Source: Brachybacterium equifaecis
GTDB taxonomy: Bacteria; Actinomycetota; Actinomycetes; Actinomycetales; Dermabacteraceae
Reading direction: 5' to 3'
Assembly (NCBI RefSeq): GCF_023509525.1
Contig: NZ_JAKNCJ010000002.1
Location: forward strand, 1-64,000
DNA: 64,000 bases
In this document: piece after piece, positions 23,368 through 36,521 of the stretch
Layout: each line of letters opens with the position of its first letter
How positions within the stretch are numbered: the stretch's first letter is position 1
The notes under the pieces: generated by a model
Databases searched by the model: none
Told to the model about the DNA's origin: nothing
The model's input: the letters and a program-made list of their open reading frames with translations, nothing else
Translations under genes and position numbers: made by a program

Positions 23368-24696
23368 TCAGGCGAAGCGGGCGGCGAGCTCGCGGCGCAG
23401 GCGCCGGCGCCGCGAGCGCTGCGCGATCAGCGCTGCGATCGCGAAGACGATCGCGAGCAGGCTGGCCGCGGCGACTCCCCACCCCGGTCCGAAGGCGTCG
23501 ATGACCGCGCCGATCACGGGGGATCCGGCGGCGGCGCCGACGGTCAGCGAGGTGCCGTGCCAGCCCATGGCCTCTCCTCGGACCTCCTCGGGCACCCGGT
23601 GCGAGATCGACTCCGAGGTCGCGGTGATGATCGGGGCGACGCACACCCCGGCGAGCATCACCGTCAGCGCGAGAGCGAGCAGCGAGCCCGTCGTGCCCGC
23701 GATGGCGACCGGCAGCGACAGCGTCCCGAGCCCGAGGAGCACCCACAGCGGGGGCACCGCGCGCGTCATCGCCCCGTAGACGAGTCCGCCGACGAGAGAA
23801 CCTGCCGCCCACAGCGACATCACCACGGCGATCGCGCCGGTGCGGCCCTGTGCGTCGAGCATCGCGACGATCGAGAGGTCGGTCGCGGTGAAGATCAGCG
23901 AGCCGATGCCCATGGCCAGCAGGATCGTCATCCCGCCCGCAGTGAGAAGGGCGGAGCGCGCGGTCACCCGCTCCGTCGGGACGTCCGCCTCGACGACGCG
24001 GATCTGACCGGTCGCGAGGTCCTCCGCCAGGCGCTTCTCCCCGAGCGCGTCGTGCTGGGCGAGCATGGCCGCCTCGGCGGCCTCGAGGGGCCTCGGCAGC
24101 TTGACCGGCAGCACGAGCTGCTCGCTGCGGGTGGGCGGGTTCACGATGAACAGGCCGATCCCGGCGAGCGCGACCAGCACGCCCACGACGACCAGAGAGA
24201 GGGTCGTGCCCGCCGAGATGGCGGCGACCGTGATCGCCGCGGGGCCGATCATGAACACCAGCTCCGTGCCCACGGAGTCGAGTGCGAAGGCGGTGCGTCG
24301 CTGCTGCGGCGGGATGAGCACGGACAGCGAGGTGCGCATCACCGACCAGACCGGCAGACCGAACAGACCGCCGAGGAAGGCGAGGCCGATGAGCGCGCTG
24401 AACGGCACGAAGGCCGCGGCGATCAGGGTCGTGGACTGGATGAGGATCGAGGGCAGCACGGCGCGGCGCAGCCCCTTGGTGTCCACGAGGTGCCCGCGCC
24501 ACGGGTTCGCGATCGCGGTGCCGAGAGTCGAGACGGTCACGATGATCCCCGCCTCCAGATAGCTGCGGCCGAGCGTCATGACGCAGTGGAGGGTGAGCAG
24601 CAGCCCGAGCGAGGCGAAGGGGATGCGGGCGAAGAAGCCGAGCACGAGGACGGGGAGCACCCCCGGCCGCTGGAGGACCTGCCTGTAGGCGTCCAT
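23368..24696 (-). CDS. MFS transporter
   Basis: 442-aa protein with about twelve hydrophobic segments, a central hydrophilic loop (about 205-250) and a short Arg-rich C-terminal tail. MFS-type sequences such as NPWRGHLVDTKGLRRAVLP after helix 2 are visible. Substrate unknown; drug/efflux-like members are similar in layout. ATG at 24696, 1 nt after the SseB-like gene, so it is the last gene of the priA transcript. Confidence 0.85.
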   Translation of the reverse strand: MDAYRQVLQRPGVLPVLVLGFFARIPFASLGLLLTLHCVMTLGRSYLEAGIIVTVSTLGTAIANPWRGHLVDTKGLRRAVLPSILIQSTTLIAAAFVPFSALIGLAFLGGLFGLPVWSVMRTSLSVLIPPQQRRTAFALDSVGTELVFMIGPAAITVAAISAGTTLSLVVVGVLVALAGIGLFIVNPPTRSEQLVLPVKLPRPLEAAEAAMLAQHDALGEKRLAEDLATGQIRVVEADVPTERVTARSALLTAGGMTILLAMGIGSLIFTATDLSIVAMLDAQGRTGAIAVVMSLWAAGSLVGGLVYGAMTRAVPPLWVLLGLGTLSLPVAIAGTTGSLLALALTVMLAGVCVAPIITATSESISHRVPEEVRGEAMGWHGTSLTVGAAAGSPVIGAVIDAFGPGWGVAAASLLAIVFAIAALIAQRSRRRRLRRELAARFA

Positions 24697-24697
24697 C

Positions 24698-25549
24698 TCA
24701 GCCCCCCAGGGTCAGGGTGAGCGAGCTGGTCCGCTCGACGACGAGGAGCGATGCGGCGAGCTCGCCCGTGAGCGACTCCACGGTCGCCTGCACTTGGGGA
24801 GCGGTCAGGCCGGGGACGAGCCGCACGAGCAGATCGATCTCGGTGCGCTCTCCCGGCCGGGCCTCGAGCGCCGTGACGGATGGCAGGCGCTGCGCGATGC
24901 GGGAGATCTCCGCGGCGAGCTCGGCGTCCTCGTGCGGGGGCATCCAGTCGCGCCCTCGGGCGAGCGCCCAGAGGATCGAGCGCTGCAGGAGCAGCGGCCC
25001 GGCGAGGTCCTCGGGGGCGCTGCTGTCGGAAGCCGACGCCGCCGGATTCAGCAGCAGCTCGCTCACACCCTCCTGGACGGCGGCCTGCGCTGCCTGCGCG
25101 GTCAGCGTCGGGACGGGACGGGCGGCGGCCTGCCAGCGGGCGAGCTGCTGGACGGAGGTGAAGACGGGCAGGACGCGCGTGCCGTCGGGCGCGGTGATCG
25201 AGACCATGGCCATGTCGGCGCCGTTGTCGCCCTTCAGGCCGTGGGCGCTCGTGCCCGTCTCGGTCGCGACCGCCATGATCGGCACGAGGAGCCGGCTGCC
25301 CGCGAGGGCCGCGACCAGGTGCGAGCGCAGCGGGTCCTGCCCGCTCGCGACGGCGCCGAGAGCCTCGGCGACGGCGGACGGCGTGCTGCCGTCGTCGTCC
25401 GGGAACGGGCTCACGGCATAGTCGCGGCCCGCCCAGGGCGTCCCCGCGGTGTCGGCCAACGGGGACTTCTCGCGAAAATGGGCGGGCAGAGTCCGCTGCG
25501 CGGGCGGGAGGTCAGGGGTTCCAGAGCTGGGGGTCTCGGGAGGAATCAC
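24698..25549 (-). CDS. SseB family protein
   Basis: 283 aa with the SseB N-terminal-like domain (about 50-170; the LLVPIMAV and [11 protein letters not shown] segments are typical). Actinobacterial homologues are soluble proteins of unknown function. The GTG start overlaps the priA stop codon by 4 bp (GTGA), indicating coupling to histidine synthesis genes, which probably reflects operon convenience rather than function. Confidence 0.82.
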   Translation of the reverse strand: MIPPETPSSGTPDLPPAQRTLPAHFREKSPLADTAGTPWAGRDYAVSPFPDDDGSTPSAVAEALGAVASGQDPLRSHLVAALAGSRLLVPIMAVATETGTSAHGLKGDNGADMAMVSITAPDGTRVLPVFTSVQQLARWQAAARPVPTLTAQAAQAAVQEGVSELLLNPAASASDSSAPEDLAGPLLLQRSILWALARGRDWMPPHEDAELAAEISRIAQRLPSVTALEARPGERTEIDLLVRLVPGLTAPQVQATVESLTGELAASLLVVERTSSLTLTLGG

Positions 25550-26292
25550 GGTCGGGCAGCCACCTCGAGCGCCTCGGGGAGCGTGAACGCGCCGGCGTAG
25601 AGCGCCTTGCCGACGATCGCGCCCTCGACGCCGATCTCGACGAGCTCGCGCAGGGCGGCGATGTCGGCCAGGGAGGAGATCCCGCCCGAGGCGATGACCT
25701 TCGCGTCGGTGCGCTCGCAGACCTGCTGGAGGAGCGCCGTGTTCGGGCCGCTCATCATGCCGTCCTTGGTGACGTCGGTGAGGACGTAGCGCGTGCAGCC
25801 GGCGGCGTCCAGGCGCTCCATCGCCTCCCACAGGTCACCGCCCTCCTTGGTCCACCCGCGCGCCGCGAGCGTGGTGCCGCGCACGTCGAGGCCGACGGCG
25901 ATGCGGTCGCCGTGCTCGGCGAGCGCTTCCGCGGTCCACTCGGGGTTCTCCAGCGCCGCGGTGCCGAGGTTCACGCGGCGGCAGCCGGTCGCGAGGGCCG
26001 CGGCGAGGGAGGCGTCGTCGCGGATTCCTCCGGACAGCTCCACCTGGAGGTCGACGGCCGCGACGACCTCGGCGAGCAGAGCGGCGTTGGAGCCCCGACC
26101 GAAGGCCGCGTCGAGATCCACGAGGTGGAGCCACTCGGCGCCGCCCTGCTGGAAGTGCAGGGCGGCCTCGAGCGGCGAGCCGTAGCTGGTCTCGGTGCCC
26201 GCCTCTCCTTGGACGAGCCGGACGGCCTGGCCGTCCTGGACGTCGACGGCGGGGAGGAGCTGGAGTGCGGGACGGGCGACGGGTGCGGTCAT
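25546..26292 (-). CDS. priA: Phosphoribosyl isomerase (HisA/PriA)
   Basis: 248-aa (beta-alpha)8 barrel that isomerises ProFAR in histidine synthesis. Catalytic aspartates sit in [11 protein letters not shown] (N-terminal strand) and [14 protein letters not shown]. In actinobacteria without trpF this enzyme (PriA) also isomerises phosphoribosylanthranilate for tryptophan; no trpF is seen here, but only 64 kb is visible, so dual function is inferred from lineage. Confidence 0.93.
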   Translation of the reverse strand: MTAPVARPALQLLPAVDVQDGQAVRLVQGEAGTETSYGSPLEAALHFQQGGAEWLHLVDLDAAFGRGSNAALLAEVVAAVDLQVELSGGIRDDASLAAALATGCRRVNLGTAALENPEWTAEALAEHGDRIAVGLDVRGTTLAARGWTKEGGDLWEAMERLDAAGCTRYVLTDVTKDGMMSGPNTALLQQVCERTDAKVIASGGISSLADIAALRELVEIGVEGAIVGKALYAGAFTLPEALEVAARP

Positions 26293-26380
26293 GAGTGGTC
26301 TCCGAACGAGAGGGCGGGAAGGTGCGGGGCGCTGCGGGCGGGTTCGCCGCAGCGGCGGCGGGGGCTCTCGCCCCGCGCGG

Positions 26381-26536
26381 TCACATCTGGATGCGCCAGA
26401 GCGAGACGCCGATGCAGAGCAGTCCGATCAGGGCGGCCACGATGACCATCCACAGGGGCCTGCCGGACTTGTGGAAGGAATAGGCCGCCCCGACGATCAT
26501 CCCGCCGGCGAACAGCATGAGGAAGGCGAGGATCAT
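26381..26536 (-). CDS. Small two-helix membrane protein in the his operon
   Basis: 51 aa: [20 protein letters not shown] begins a first hydrophobic helix, then a short basic loop (HKSGRP), then a second helix ending WRIQM. The ATG overlaps the hisH stop codon by 4 bp (ATGA) and the gene ends 88 bp before priA. Length, coupling and clean two-helix pattern support a real gene. Function unknown; I recall small hydrophobic ORFs at this spot in other actinobacterial his operons but cannot verify it. Confidence 0.75.
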   Translation of the reverse strand: MILAFLMLFAGGMIVGAAYSFHKSGRPLWMVIVAALIGLLCIGVSLWRIQM

Positions 26537-27231
26537 GAGGCGCTCACCGGGCGCCGCAGCGTGCCCAGCCAGTTCTCCAGCAGGCGCGCTCCCGCCTGGC
26601 CGGACTTCTCGGGATGGAACTGCGCGGCGGTCAGCGCGCCGTTCTCCACGGCGGCGATGAAGCGGTCCCCGCCGTGCTCGGCCCAGGTCACCAGCGGCGC
26701 CGGCATCGGCGGCAGGGGCTCGAAGTCCCAGCTGCGCACGCCGTAGGAGTGGACGAAGTAGAAGCGCTCCTCCTCGATCCCGGCGAGCAGCCGGGATCCG
26801 GCAGGCGCCTCGACGGTGTTCCAGCCCATGTGCGGGACGATCGCGGCCTGCAGGGCGGTGACCTCACCGGGCCACTGGGCGAGACCGTCGGCGCGGGTGC
26901 CGTGCTCGGTCCCGGCCTCGAACATGACCTGCAGGCCCACGCAGATCCCGAGCACGGGGCGCCCGCCGGCGAGCCGGCGCTCGATGATGCGGTCCCCGCC
27001 GACCGCGAGGATCTGGGCCATCGTCGCGGCGAACGCGCCGACGCCGGGGACCACGAGACCGTCGGCGGCCAGCGCCTTCTCGCGGTCCGCGGTGAGATCG
27101 ACCCGGGCTCCGGCGGCCTCGAGCGCACGCACCACCGAGCGCACGTTGCCGCTGCCGTGGTCGAGCACGACGACCGAGGGGGCGTCTGCCTGCGCAGCGG
27201 ATGCGGGAGGGGCGAGGGGAGCTGCCGTCAC
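26533..27231 (-). CDS. hisH: Imidazole glycerol phosphate synthase, glutaminase subunit
   Basis: Class I amidotransferase supplying ammonia to HisF. 232 aa: [14 protein letters not shown] at the start, nucleophile cysteine in [10 protein letters not shown], His/Glu in FHPEKSG. GTG at 27231 overlaps the stop of the 213-aa gene by 4 bp. No hisF is present in this window, so it must be elsewhere. Confidence 0.94.
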   Translation of the reverse strand: MTAAPLAPPASAAQADAPSVVVLDHGSGNVRSVVRALEAAGARVDLTADREKALAADGLVVPGVGAFAATMAQILAVGGDRIIERRLAGGRPVLGICVGLQVMFEAGTEHGTRADGLAQWPGEVTALQAAIVPHMGWNTVEAPAGSRLLAGIEEERFYFVHSYGVRSWDFEPLPPMPAPLVTWAEHGGDRFIAAVENGALTAAQFHPEKSGQAGARLLENWLGTLRRPVSAS

Positions 27232-27869
27232 CGGGGGCGCCGCCCGTCGGCGATCCACTCGAGCGCCAGGTCGCGGCTGATGGCGGCCGGGCTCAGGCCC
27301 TCGCCGAGCTCATCCGGGGTGGTCGCGCCGAGCATCAGCTGCTCGACCGCGTCGTCCATGGCGCCCATCACGATGGCGGGCGAGACGTCGTCCCCGCGCT
27401 CGCCCTCCCGGTAGCGGGTGGCGGTCATGCGATCCCCTCGGCGCCAGAACAGCACCACGCCGTTGCGCTGCAGGGCGGTGGAGGTGATGGCGGCGAGCTC
27501 GTGCGCCTCGCCCTCCTGGAGCTCGCCGAGAGCGATCGCGCCCATCGAGGTCTCGTGCACTCGGGCGCGGGAGGGGATGAGGAGGCCGTCGGTGCGCGCC
27601 TCCTGGCCCAGGCGGATCGCTCCCGCCAGGGCCCTGGCGGAGATGACCGAGGTGGCGACCACGGCGATCGCGGGCTCCTCGCTCTGCGCGGCGCCCATGA
27701 TGTCCTCCACCGTGAGCTCCCCCTCGGCGGCGACCTGATCCGCGCCTGCGGGGCGCTCGTTCTCACGCGCGAGCTCGGCGTCGAGATCGACGCCCTCCAT
27801 CAGGCGGGCGAACTCGGCATTGATGTCATCATCGCCCGGTCCGGGGCGGGGCGGTTCGGCGGTGGTCAC
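27228..27869 (-). CDS. Unknown protein between hisB and hisH
   Basis: 213 aa, soluble, acidic N-terminus (about 1-55), then an alternating alpha/beta region (about 60-200) including [19 protein letters not shown] and a conserved-looking [21 protein letters not shown]. The GTG start overlaps hisB and the stop overlaps hisH, both by 4 bp, so it is tightly coupled. I do not recognise a family or catalytic motif. The tight fit between two histidine genes argues for a genuine protein, maybe a regulator or accessory factor; no function can be assigned. Confidence 0.8.
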   Translation of the reverse strand: MTTAEPPRPGPGDDDINAEFARLMEGVDLDAELARENERPAGADQVAAEGELTVEDIMGAAQSEEPAIAVVATSVISARALAGAIRLGQEARTDGLLIPSRARVHETSMGAIALGELQEGEAHELAAITSTALQRNGVVLFWRRGDRMTATRYREGERGDDVSPAIVMGAMDDAVEQLMLGATTPDELGEGLSPAAISRDLALEWIADGRRPR

Positions 27870-28477
27870 AGTGCACCCTTCGTGGACGGGACGTCATGGA
27901 CGCGGGGATCGGGCTCGCAGGCTGCGCGCAGTGCGCGGGCCAGGGCCTTGAACTGCGCTTCGACGATGTGGTGGGGGTCGCGGCCCGCGAGCACGCGCAT
28001 GTGCAGGCAGATCGCGGCGTGATGCGCGATGGACTCGAGGACGTGCCGGGTGAGGGAGCCGGTGAAGTGCCCCCCGATGAGGTGGAGCTCCTGCCCCGCG
28101 GGCTCGCCGGTATGCACGCAGTAGGGGCGGCCCGAGACGTCGACGACCGCCTGGGCGAGTGCCTCGTCCAGCGGCACGAGCGCATCGCCGAAGCGGGCGA
28201 TCCCCTTCTTGTCCCCGAGGGCCTCCCGCAGGCACTGGCCGAGCACGATGGCGGTGTCCTCCACGGTGTGGTGCGCATCGATGTGGGTGTCGCCGGTCGC
28301 CTTCACCGTGAGGTCGAAGCGGGCGTGCGTGCCGAGCGCCGTCAGCATGTGATCGAAGAACGGGACCGACGTGGAGATGTCGCAGCGGCCGGTGCCGTCG
28401 AGATCCAGGGCAACCTCCACGGTGGACTCCCGCGTGCTGCGGGAGATCGTGGCGGTGCGGTGGGCGGGTGCGGTCAT
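27866..28477 (-). CDS. hisB: Imidazoleglycerol-phosphate dehydratase
   Basis: 203 aa, monofunctional form. Metal-binding histidine motifs [15 protein letters not shown] (about 73-87) and [17 protein letters not shown] (about 165-181) identify it clearly, together with VPFFDHML near 43. ATG at 28477 overlaps the end of hisC by 4 bp. Confidence 0.97.
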   Translation of the reverse strand: MTAPAHRTATISRSTRESTVEVALDLDGTGRCDISTSVPFFDHMLTALGTHARFDLTVKATGDTHIDAHHTVEDTAIVLGQCLREALGDKKGIARFGDALVPLDEALAQAVVDVSGRPYCVHTGEPAGQELHLIGGHFTGSLTRHVLESIAHHAAICLHMRVLAGRDPHHIVEAQFKALARALRAACEPDPRVHDVPSTKGAL

Positions 28478-29637
28478 GCGGGGTCGACCTCCGTCAGTGC
28501 GGTGCGGAATGCGGTGTTGTCCTCCGGTGCGCCGATCGACACGCGCAGCCAGGGCGCGGGGCCGACCTCGCGGATCAGCACGCCGCGGTCCAGCAGTCCC
28601 TGCCAGACCGCGCGCCGATCCCCGCGCGGGAGGAAGAAGAGGAAGTTCGCGTCGGAGGGGGCGACCGTATAGCCCTCGGCTCGCAGGTGCGCGGCAAGAG
28701 CGTCGCGCTCCGTGCGCAGCAGCTCCACCTGGGCCAGCAACTCGGCGCGGTGCGCGAGCGCGGTGCGCGCGACCGCCTGGGTGACGGCGGAGAGGTGGTA
28801 CGGAAGGCGCACGATGCGCACGAGGTCCACGATGCCCGGATCGGCGACCATGTAGCCGATGCGGCCTCCGGCCAGAGCGAACGCCTTGGACATCGTGCGC
28901 GTCACCACGAGGTTCGGGAACTCGGGCAGCAGCTCGAGGGGGCTGGGGACGCCGGCGCGGCGGAACTCGGCGTAGGCCTCGTCCACGACCAGCAGGCCCG
29001 CGCACGGCGCGAGCGCGGCGGCTGCCGCGCGCACGACCTCGAGATCCAGGGCGGTGCCGGTGGGGTTGTTCGGGCTCGCGAGCACCACGATGTGCGGATC
29101 GTGCCGGGCGATCGCGTCGCTCACCTGCGCGGCGGTGAGCGCGAAGTCGGGCGCGGGGCCGCGCTCGGCCGTCACCCAGGAGGTGAAGGTGTCGCGGGCG
29201 TACTCCGGATACATCGAGTAGTGGGGCGTGAAGCCGAGCGCGGTGCGGCCGGGACCTCCGAACGCCAGCATCAGCTGGTGCATGACCTCGTTCGACCCGT
29301 TCGCCGCCCACACGGACTCCGGCCGCGGAGCAGGGATCCCCGACTCCTCGGCGAGATAGTCGCCCAGATCTGCGCGCAGCGCCTCGAACTCGCGATCGGG
29401 GTACCGGTGCAGGTCCAGCGCCGCTGTGCGCACGGCCTCGCCCATCGCCTGGGCGAGCGCTTCCGAGGGACCGAACGGGTTCTCGTTGACGTTCAGCAGG
29501 TGGGGGACGTGGATCTGCGGGGCGCCGTAGGGCTCCATCCCGGCGAGATCGGGCCGCGGCGCGGGCAGACCCGCGCGCGCACCGCCTGCGGAGGGACCGC
29601 GGGCGTCGAGGGGCGCAGGAGGAGTGGAACCGGGCAT
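28474..29637 (-). CDS. hisC: Histidinol-phosphate aminotransferase
   Basis: PLP-dependent class II aminotransferase, 387 aa. [11 protein letters not shown] at the N-terminus, NNPTGTALD, and the PLP lysine in [17 protein letters not shown] are visible. The ATG at 29637 has a -10-like element 6 nt upstream (leaderless), so hisC heads its own transcript hisC-hisB-213aa-hisH-51aa-priA-sseB-MFS. Confidence 0.96.
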   Translation of the reverse strand: MPGSTPPAPLDARGPSAGGARAGLPAPRPDLAGMEPYGAPQIHVPHLLNVNENPFGPSEALAQAMGEAVRTAALDLHRYPDREFEALRADLGDYLAEESGIPAPRPESVWAANGSNEVMHQLMLAFGGPGRTALGFTPHYSMYPEYARDTFTSWVTAERGPAPDFALTAAQVSDAIARHDPHIVVLASPNNPTGTALDLEVVRAAAAALAPCAGLLVVDEAYAEFRRAGVPSPLELLPEFPNLVVTRTMSKAFALAGGRIGYMVADPGIVDLVRIVRLPYHLSAVTQAVARTALAHRAELLAQVELLRTERDALAAHLRAEGYTVAPSDANFLFFLPRGDRRAVWQGLLDRGVLIREVGPAPWLRVSIGAPEDNTAFRTALTEVDPA

Positions 29638-29643
29638 GCCCCC

Positions 29644-29649
29644 ATCGTA
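29644..29649 (-). promoter_or_regulatory. Leaderless promoter -10 of hisC
   Basis: Minus-strand TACGAT ends 6 nt before the hisC ATG, leaving no room for a ribosome-binding site. The interval is flanked by a CCCC/GGGG inverted pair. No good -35 is visible. Confidence 0.5.
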
Positions 29650-29789
29650 GGGGGAGGCGCCGACACTCCGGCCGGGAGCCCGCGGGGCGGGATGCCGGCC
29701 TGCAGCGCGACCTCCCGCCGGATCACGCGCCCTCCCCCCGGACCGCTCGCACGAGGACACCGCGGCGCGGTCCGTTCGCGCGGCCCGGC

Positions 29790-29795
29790 TACCCT
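29790..29795 (+). promoter_or_regulatory. Leaderless promoter -10 of the DUF3054 gene
   Basis: TACCCT ends 6 nt before the ATG. The intervening GGAGGA would not be transcribed if +1 is the start codon, or could serve as a very close ribosome-binding site. Confidence 0.45.
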
Positions 29796-29801
29796 GGAGG
29801 A

Positions 29802-30206
29802 ATGCTCCGCTTCCTCGGCGCCCTCGTGGGCGATGTCCTCGCTGTCGTCCTGTTCGTCGCCATCGGCCTGCTCCAGCATCACGAGCCGCTGACGGGCACG
29901 AGCCTGTTCGCCGTCGCCTGGACCTTCCTCGTCGGTCTGATCCTGGGGCACCTGGCCGCGCAGTCGTGGCGCCGCCCCTTCGCGCTGTGGCCCCAGGGCG
30001 TCTGCATCTGGGCGATCACGCTGGTCGCGGCGATGGCGCTGCGCACGCTCTTCCAGCAGGGCACCGAGGTCTCGTTCGTGATCGTGACCGCGGCGGTCCT
30101 CGCCGTGTTCATGCTCGGGTGGAGGGCGATCGCCTCCTTCGTCACCCGCGGCGAGCGGCGCGAGATCATCGACGCGGCCGACCTCCCCGGCACCAGCGTC
30201 CGCTGA
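29802..30206 (+). CDS. DUF3054 family membrane protein
   Basis: 134 aa with four predicted membrane helices (about 5-22, 33-50, 65-82, 92-113) and a basic C-terminal tail; matches DUF3054 in length and pattern. Function unknown. It lies on the opposite strand between hisC and hisD, splitting the histidine genes into two transcripts. Confidence 0.75.
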   Translation: MLRFLGALVGDVLAVVLFVAIGLLQHHEPLTGTSLFAVAWTFLVGLILGHLAAQSWRRPFALWPQGVCIWAITLVAAMALRTLFQQGTEVSFVIVTAAVLAVFMLGWRAIASFVTRGERREIIDAADLPGTSVR

Positions 30207-30315
30207 GGCCCCTCCCCCGGGGTTCCGCGCCGACGGGCGCCGCCCGCCGCCGATCGGGGCCCTGCGCCGGGGCCTGCGGCACCGCCAGGGCGCGGCGCCC
30301 CGGGCGATAGGCGGA

Positions 30316-31641
30316 TCAGTCCTCGAAGCGGATGTCGATCGCAGCGCCGTGACCGGGCAGGCCCTCGGCGCGAGCGAGTGTCGTGGCGGCCTCCCGCGAG
30401 GCCGCGAGCGCCTCGTGGTCGTACTCCACCACGTGGATGCCGCGCAGGAAGGACTGCACGCCGAGCCCCCCGGCGAAGCGCGCCGTGCCGCCCGTGGGCA
30501 GCACGTGGTTGGAGCCCGCGGCGTAGTCGCCGAGGCTCACCGGGCTGTACGCGCCGACGAACACCGCTCCGGCATTGGTGACGCGCGCCGCGATCGCGGG
30601 CGCGTCGGCCGTTTGGATCTCGAGGTGCTCGGCCCCGTAGGCGTTGACGACCTCGAGCCCCTGGTCGAGGTCGCGCACGAGGATCGCGCCGCTCTGCACG
30701 CCGCGCAGCGCCTCGGCGATCCGCTCGGCGTGGGGCGCCGCCGCGACCTGGCGCTCGAGCTCCGACTCCACCGCCCCCACCAGCGCCTCGTCGTCGGTCA
30801 CGAGCACGGCAGCGGCGAGCGGATCGTGCTCGGCCTGGGAGATGAGATCCGCCGCGACGAGCCGCGGGTCGGCGCCGGCGTCGGCGAGGATCGCGATCTC
30901 CGTCGGCCCCGCCTCGGCGTCGATGCCGACGCGCCCGCGCACCAGGCGCTTCGCGGCGGCGACGAACACGTTGCCCGGTCCGGTCACGAGATCCACCGGC
31001 GCGAGGCCTCGCCCGTCGCCGAGATCCTCCGCCCCGTGGGCGAGCAGGGCGATCGCCTGCGCGCCGCCCGCGGCGAGCACCTCGGTGATCCCGAGCAGCG
31101 CGCAGGCCGCGAGGATCGTCGGGTGCGGCAGGCCGCCGAACTCCGCCTGCGGGGGCGAGGCCAGCACGATCTCCTCCACGCCTGCGGTGAGGGCGGGAAC
31201 GGCGTTCATCACCACGGAGCTCGGCAGCGCGGCGCGCCCGCCGGGCACGTAGAGGCCCACGCGCCGCACCGGCACCCAGCGCTGCACGACCTTCCCGCCG
31301 GGGAGCACCTCGACCACGTCGTCGGCTCGCACCTGCGCCGCATCGACGGCGCGCACGCGCGCGATCGCGGTCTCGAGCGCGGAGCGGATCTCCGGGTCCA
31401 GCTGCGCGAGCGCGGACTCGAGGGCCTCTCTGGGCACCCGCAGGTGGGGCGGGCGCACCCGGTCGAAGCGCTCGGACGCCTCCAGCACCGCCGCCGCGCC
31501 GCGCGAGGCGACGTCGCGGATGATCGGGGCGACCGCAGCGGTCGCGGCCTCCACATCGAGCTCCGGGCGGGGCAGGGCGGCGGCGAGCTGGGCCGCCGTG
31601 AGGCGCTGATCGCGCAGGTCAGTGACGCGGAGGTAGGTCAT
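30316..31641 (-). CDS. hisD: Histidinol dehydrogenase
   Basis: Two-step NAD-dependent oxidation of histidinol to histidine, zinc enzyme; 441 aa. Signature [32 protein letters not shown], and [15 protein letters not shown] are present. ATG at 31641 with TACAAT 6 nt upstream, so it is leaderless and transcribed apart from hisC. Confidence 0.97.
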   Translation of the reverse strand: MTYLRVTDLRDQRLTAAQLAAALPRPELDVEAATAAVAPIIRDVASRGAAAVLEASERFDRVRPPHLRVPREALESALAQLDPEIRSALETAIARVRAVDAAQVRADDVVEVLPGGKVVQRWVPVRRVGLYVPGGRAALPSSVVMNAVPALTAGVEEIVLASPPQAEFGGLPHPTILAACALLGITEVLAAGGAQAIALLAHGAEDLGDGRGLAPVDLVTGPGNVFVAAAKRLVRGRVGIDAEAGPTEIAILADAGADPRLVAADLISQAEHDPLAAAVLVTDDEALVGAVESELERQVAAAPHAERIAEALRGVQSGAILVRDLDQGLEVVNAYGAEHLEIQTADAPAIAARVTNAGAVFVGAYSPVSLGDYAAGSNHVLPTGGTARFAGGLGVQSFLRGIHVVEYDHEALAASREAATTLARAEGLPGHGAAIDIRFED

Positions 31642-31647
31642 GGGGCG

Positions 31648-31653
31648 ATTGTA
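31648..31653 (-). promoter_or_regulatory. Leaderless promoter -10 of hisD
   Basis: Minus-strand TACAAT, a near-consensus -10, ends 6 nt before the hisD ATG. Confidence 0.6.
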
Positions 31654-31692
31654 CGAGGCGGCCCCAGGCCCCTCCGCGGAGGCGGCCTGCTC

Positions 31693-31698
31693 TAGAGT
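31693..31698 (+). promoter_or_regulatory. Leaderless promoter -10 of the ZIP gene
   Basis: TAGAGT ends 6 nt before the GTG at 31705. It is divergent from the hisD promoter 40 bp away. Confidence 0.55.
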
Positions 31699-31704
31699 CG
31701 ACGG

Positions 31705-34852
<3,148 letters not shown>

Positions 34853-34896
34853 GCGTGCGCGGCCGCTGATCCGGCCGCAGCGGGCTCGTCCCGCCG

Positions 34897-34941
34897 GCAG
34901 CAGCCCCGCCCCTCCCTCTCCGGGAGCGGCGGGGCTGCTGC
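34897..34941 (+). terminator. Terminator after icd
   Basis: A perfect 14-bp stem (34897-34910 with 34928-34941) and a 17-nt loop follow the icd stop codon by about 45 nt, ahead of the end of the convergent DUF488 gene. Confidence 0.75.
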
Positions 34942-35002
34942 GCATCTCGGCGGGTGCGAGGCCATGGCACGGCGCCGGCTCCTCGTCCCGCTGCCGCGCG
35001 CT

Positions 35003-35551
35003 TCAGTCCGAAGCGGTCCCGTCCCAGACGACGAGCCCGTCCTCCCCGATCCGGGCGCCGTCGCTGGGCTCGGCGGGCTTCTGGTCCCCGCTGTGGAGGA
35101 GGTGGAGGACGGGGAGGTCCTCCTGGAGCATGGCGACATCGGCGATGATGCGGCGGTGGCAGCGCCACCACACGGCCTCGGAGCACATCACGGCGACGGC
35201 GCGCTCCCGCATCCCGGCGATCAGCTCCGCGAGCCCCTCCTGGAACTCCTCGCTGCGGGTCCATCCGGCGTAGGCGCGGAACTGCGCGACCTGCCACCAC
35301 TGGTCGGGCGACTGCTCCAGCTCGTCCTTCGTCATCCGTCGGCGGCCGCCCAGGCGCTCATCCCAGCGGTAGGCGATCCCGAGGCTCTCGCACAGCTCGG
35401 GCACGGCGCCGCGGGCAGCCGCCTCGTTCGTGCGGGAGCCCGGGAAGCGGCGCACATCCACCACCTCGGCGATGCCGGCGCCGGCGATCAGGGCGCCGAG
35501 CTCCTCGCTATCGAGGCGACCGTGGCCGAAGGTCAGCAGGGGATGCGTCAT
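35003..35551 (-). CDS. DUF488 domain protein
   Basis: 182 aa. LLTFGHGRLDSEELGALIAGAG, VVDVRRFPGSRTN and VAVMCSEAVWWRCHRRIIAD are typical of DUF488, a family with a conserved cysteine/tryptophan/histidine block and no established function. ATG at 35551 with GAGGAG upstream. Minus strand, convergent with icd and likely co-directional with the TauE gene 61 bp upstream. Confidence 0.85.
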   Translation of the reverse strand: MTHPLLTFGHGRLDSEELGALIAGAGIAEVVDVRRFPGSRTNEAAARGAVPELCESLGIAYRWDERLGGRRRMTKDELEQSPDQWWQVAQFRAYAGWTRSEEFQEGLAELIAGMRERAVAVMCSEAVWWRCHRRIIADVAMLQEDLPVLHLLHSGDQKPAEPSDGARIGEDGLVVWDGTASD

Positions 35552-35612
35552 GCGAGGGGCTCCTCATCTCGGTGGGCGTGCGCCGGGGCCGACAGCAGCG
35601 GTATCAGCCGCT

Positions 35613-36443
35613 TCACGCGAGCTGACGGATCAGCGCGACGACGGCGACGAGCACGATGATCCCGCGCAGCACGCCCTCGGGGAGCCTCTTGGCGAGATGC
35701 GAGCCGGCATACCCGCCGATCAGGGAGCCCACCGCGATCGCCGCCGATGCCGCCCAGATGATCTCGGCGCCGGTGACGGCGAAGGCGAGGAGGTAGACGA
35801 CCGCGGCAGTGGCGTTGACGATCAGGCTCAGCAGGTTCTTCACCGCGTTGACGCTCTTCATGGGGCGACCGGTGAACGCGCCGAGCACGCCCAGGTACAG
35901 GACGCCCTGCGCGGCGGTGAAGTATCCGCCGTACAGGGACGCGGCACCCATCGAGGCGAGCAGCGCGGGCGAGGAGTAGGCATCGGGTCCCGCGAGGGCG
36001 CCCTGCGATTCATTCTGCGCTGCGGCCCCGTCGGCAGCGCTGTCGGCCGCGCGCCTGCGTGCGAGGGAGCGGGCGATACGGGGCTGTAGGAGCACCAGCA
36101 CGAGCGCGACCACGATGAGCACCGGCACCACGAACTCGAGCGCGCGCCCGGGCGAGATCAGCAGGAGCACGGATCCAGTCGCCGCGCAGACCAGGGTCGT
36201 CGCGAGCAGCGGGAGGAGCCGGCTCGTGCGGCTCTCCTCGGCGATCTCGCGCCGGTACCCGATCACCGAGCCGATCGTGGAGAAGACCATGCCGATGGTG
36301 TTCGTGCGCACCGCGACCCCAGGCGGGACGCCGATCGCGAGCAGCACGGGGAGGGTGAGGAGTGATCCGGAGCCGACGGCCGCGTTGATGATCCCGGCGA
36401 GGACCCCCATCGCCGCGAGCAGGGCGAGCACGGAGAGGTCCAT
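35613..36443 (-). CDS. TauE/SafE family transporter
   Basis: 276-aa membrane protein with about eight helices; NAAVGSGSLLTLPVLLAIG near the N-terminus and SVNAVKNLLSLIVNATAAVVY are family-like. Members export sulfite/organosulfonates or related anions; substrate here unknown. AGGAG ribosome-binding site before ATG at 36443. Confidence 0.88.
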   Translation of the reverse strand: MDLSVLALLAAMGVLAGIINAAVGSGSLLTLPVLLAIGVPPGVAVRTNTIGMVFSTIGSVIGYRREIAEESRTSRLLPLLATTLVCAATGSVLLLISPGRALEFVVPVLIVVALVLVLLQPRIARSLARRRAADSAADGAAAQNESQGALAGPDAYSSPALLASMGAASLYGGYFTAAQGVLYLGVLGAFTGRPMKSVNAVKNLLSLIVNATAAVVYLLAFAVTGAEIIWAASAAIAVGSLIGGYAGSHLAKRLPEGVLRGIIVLVAVVALIRQLA

Positions 36444-36521
36444 CGTCGCTCCTGAGGTGAGGGTCCGGCGCCGCTGTCGGCGGCGCCGGACCAGCCTAGA
36501 CCCGCAGGTCCGTCCGCAGGG

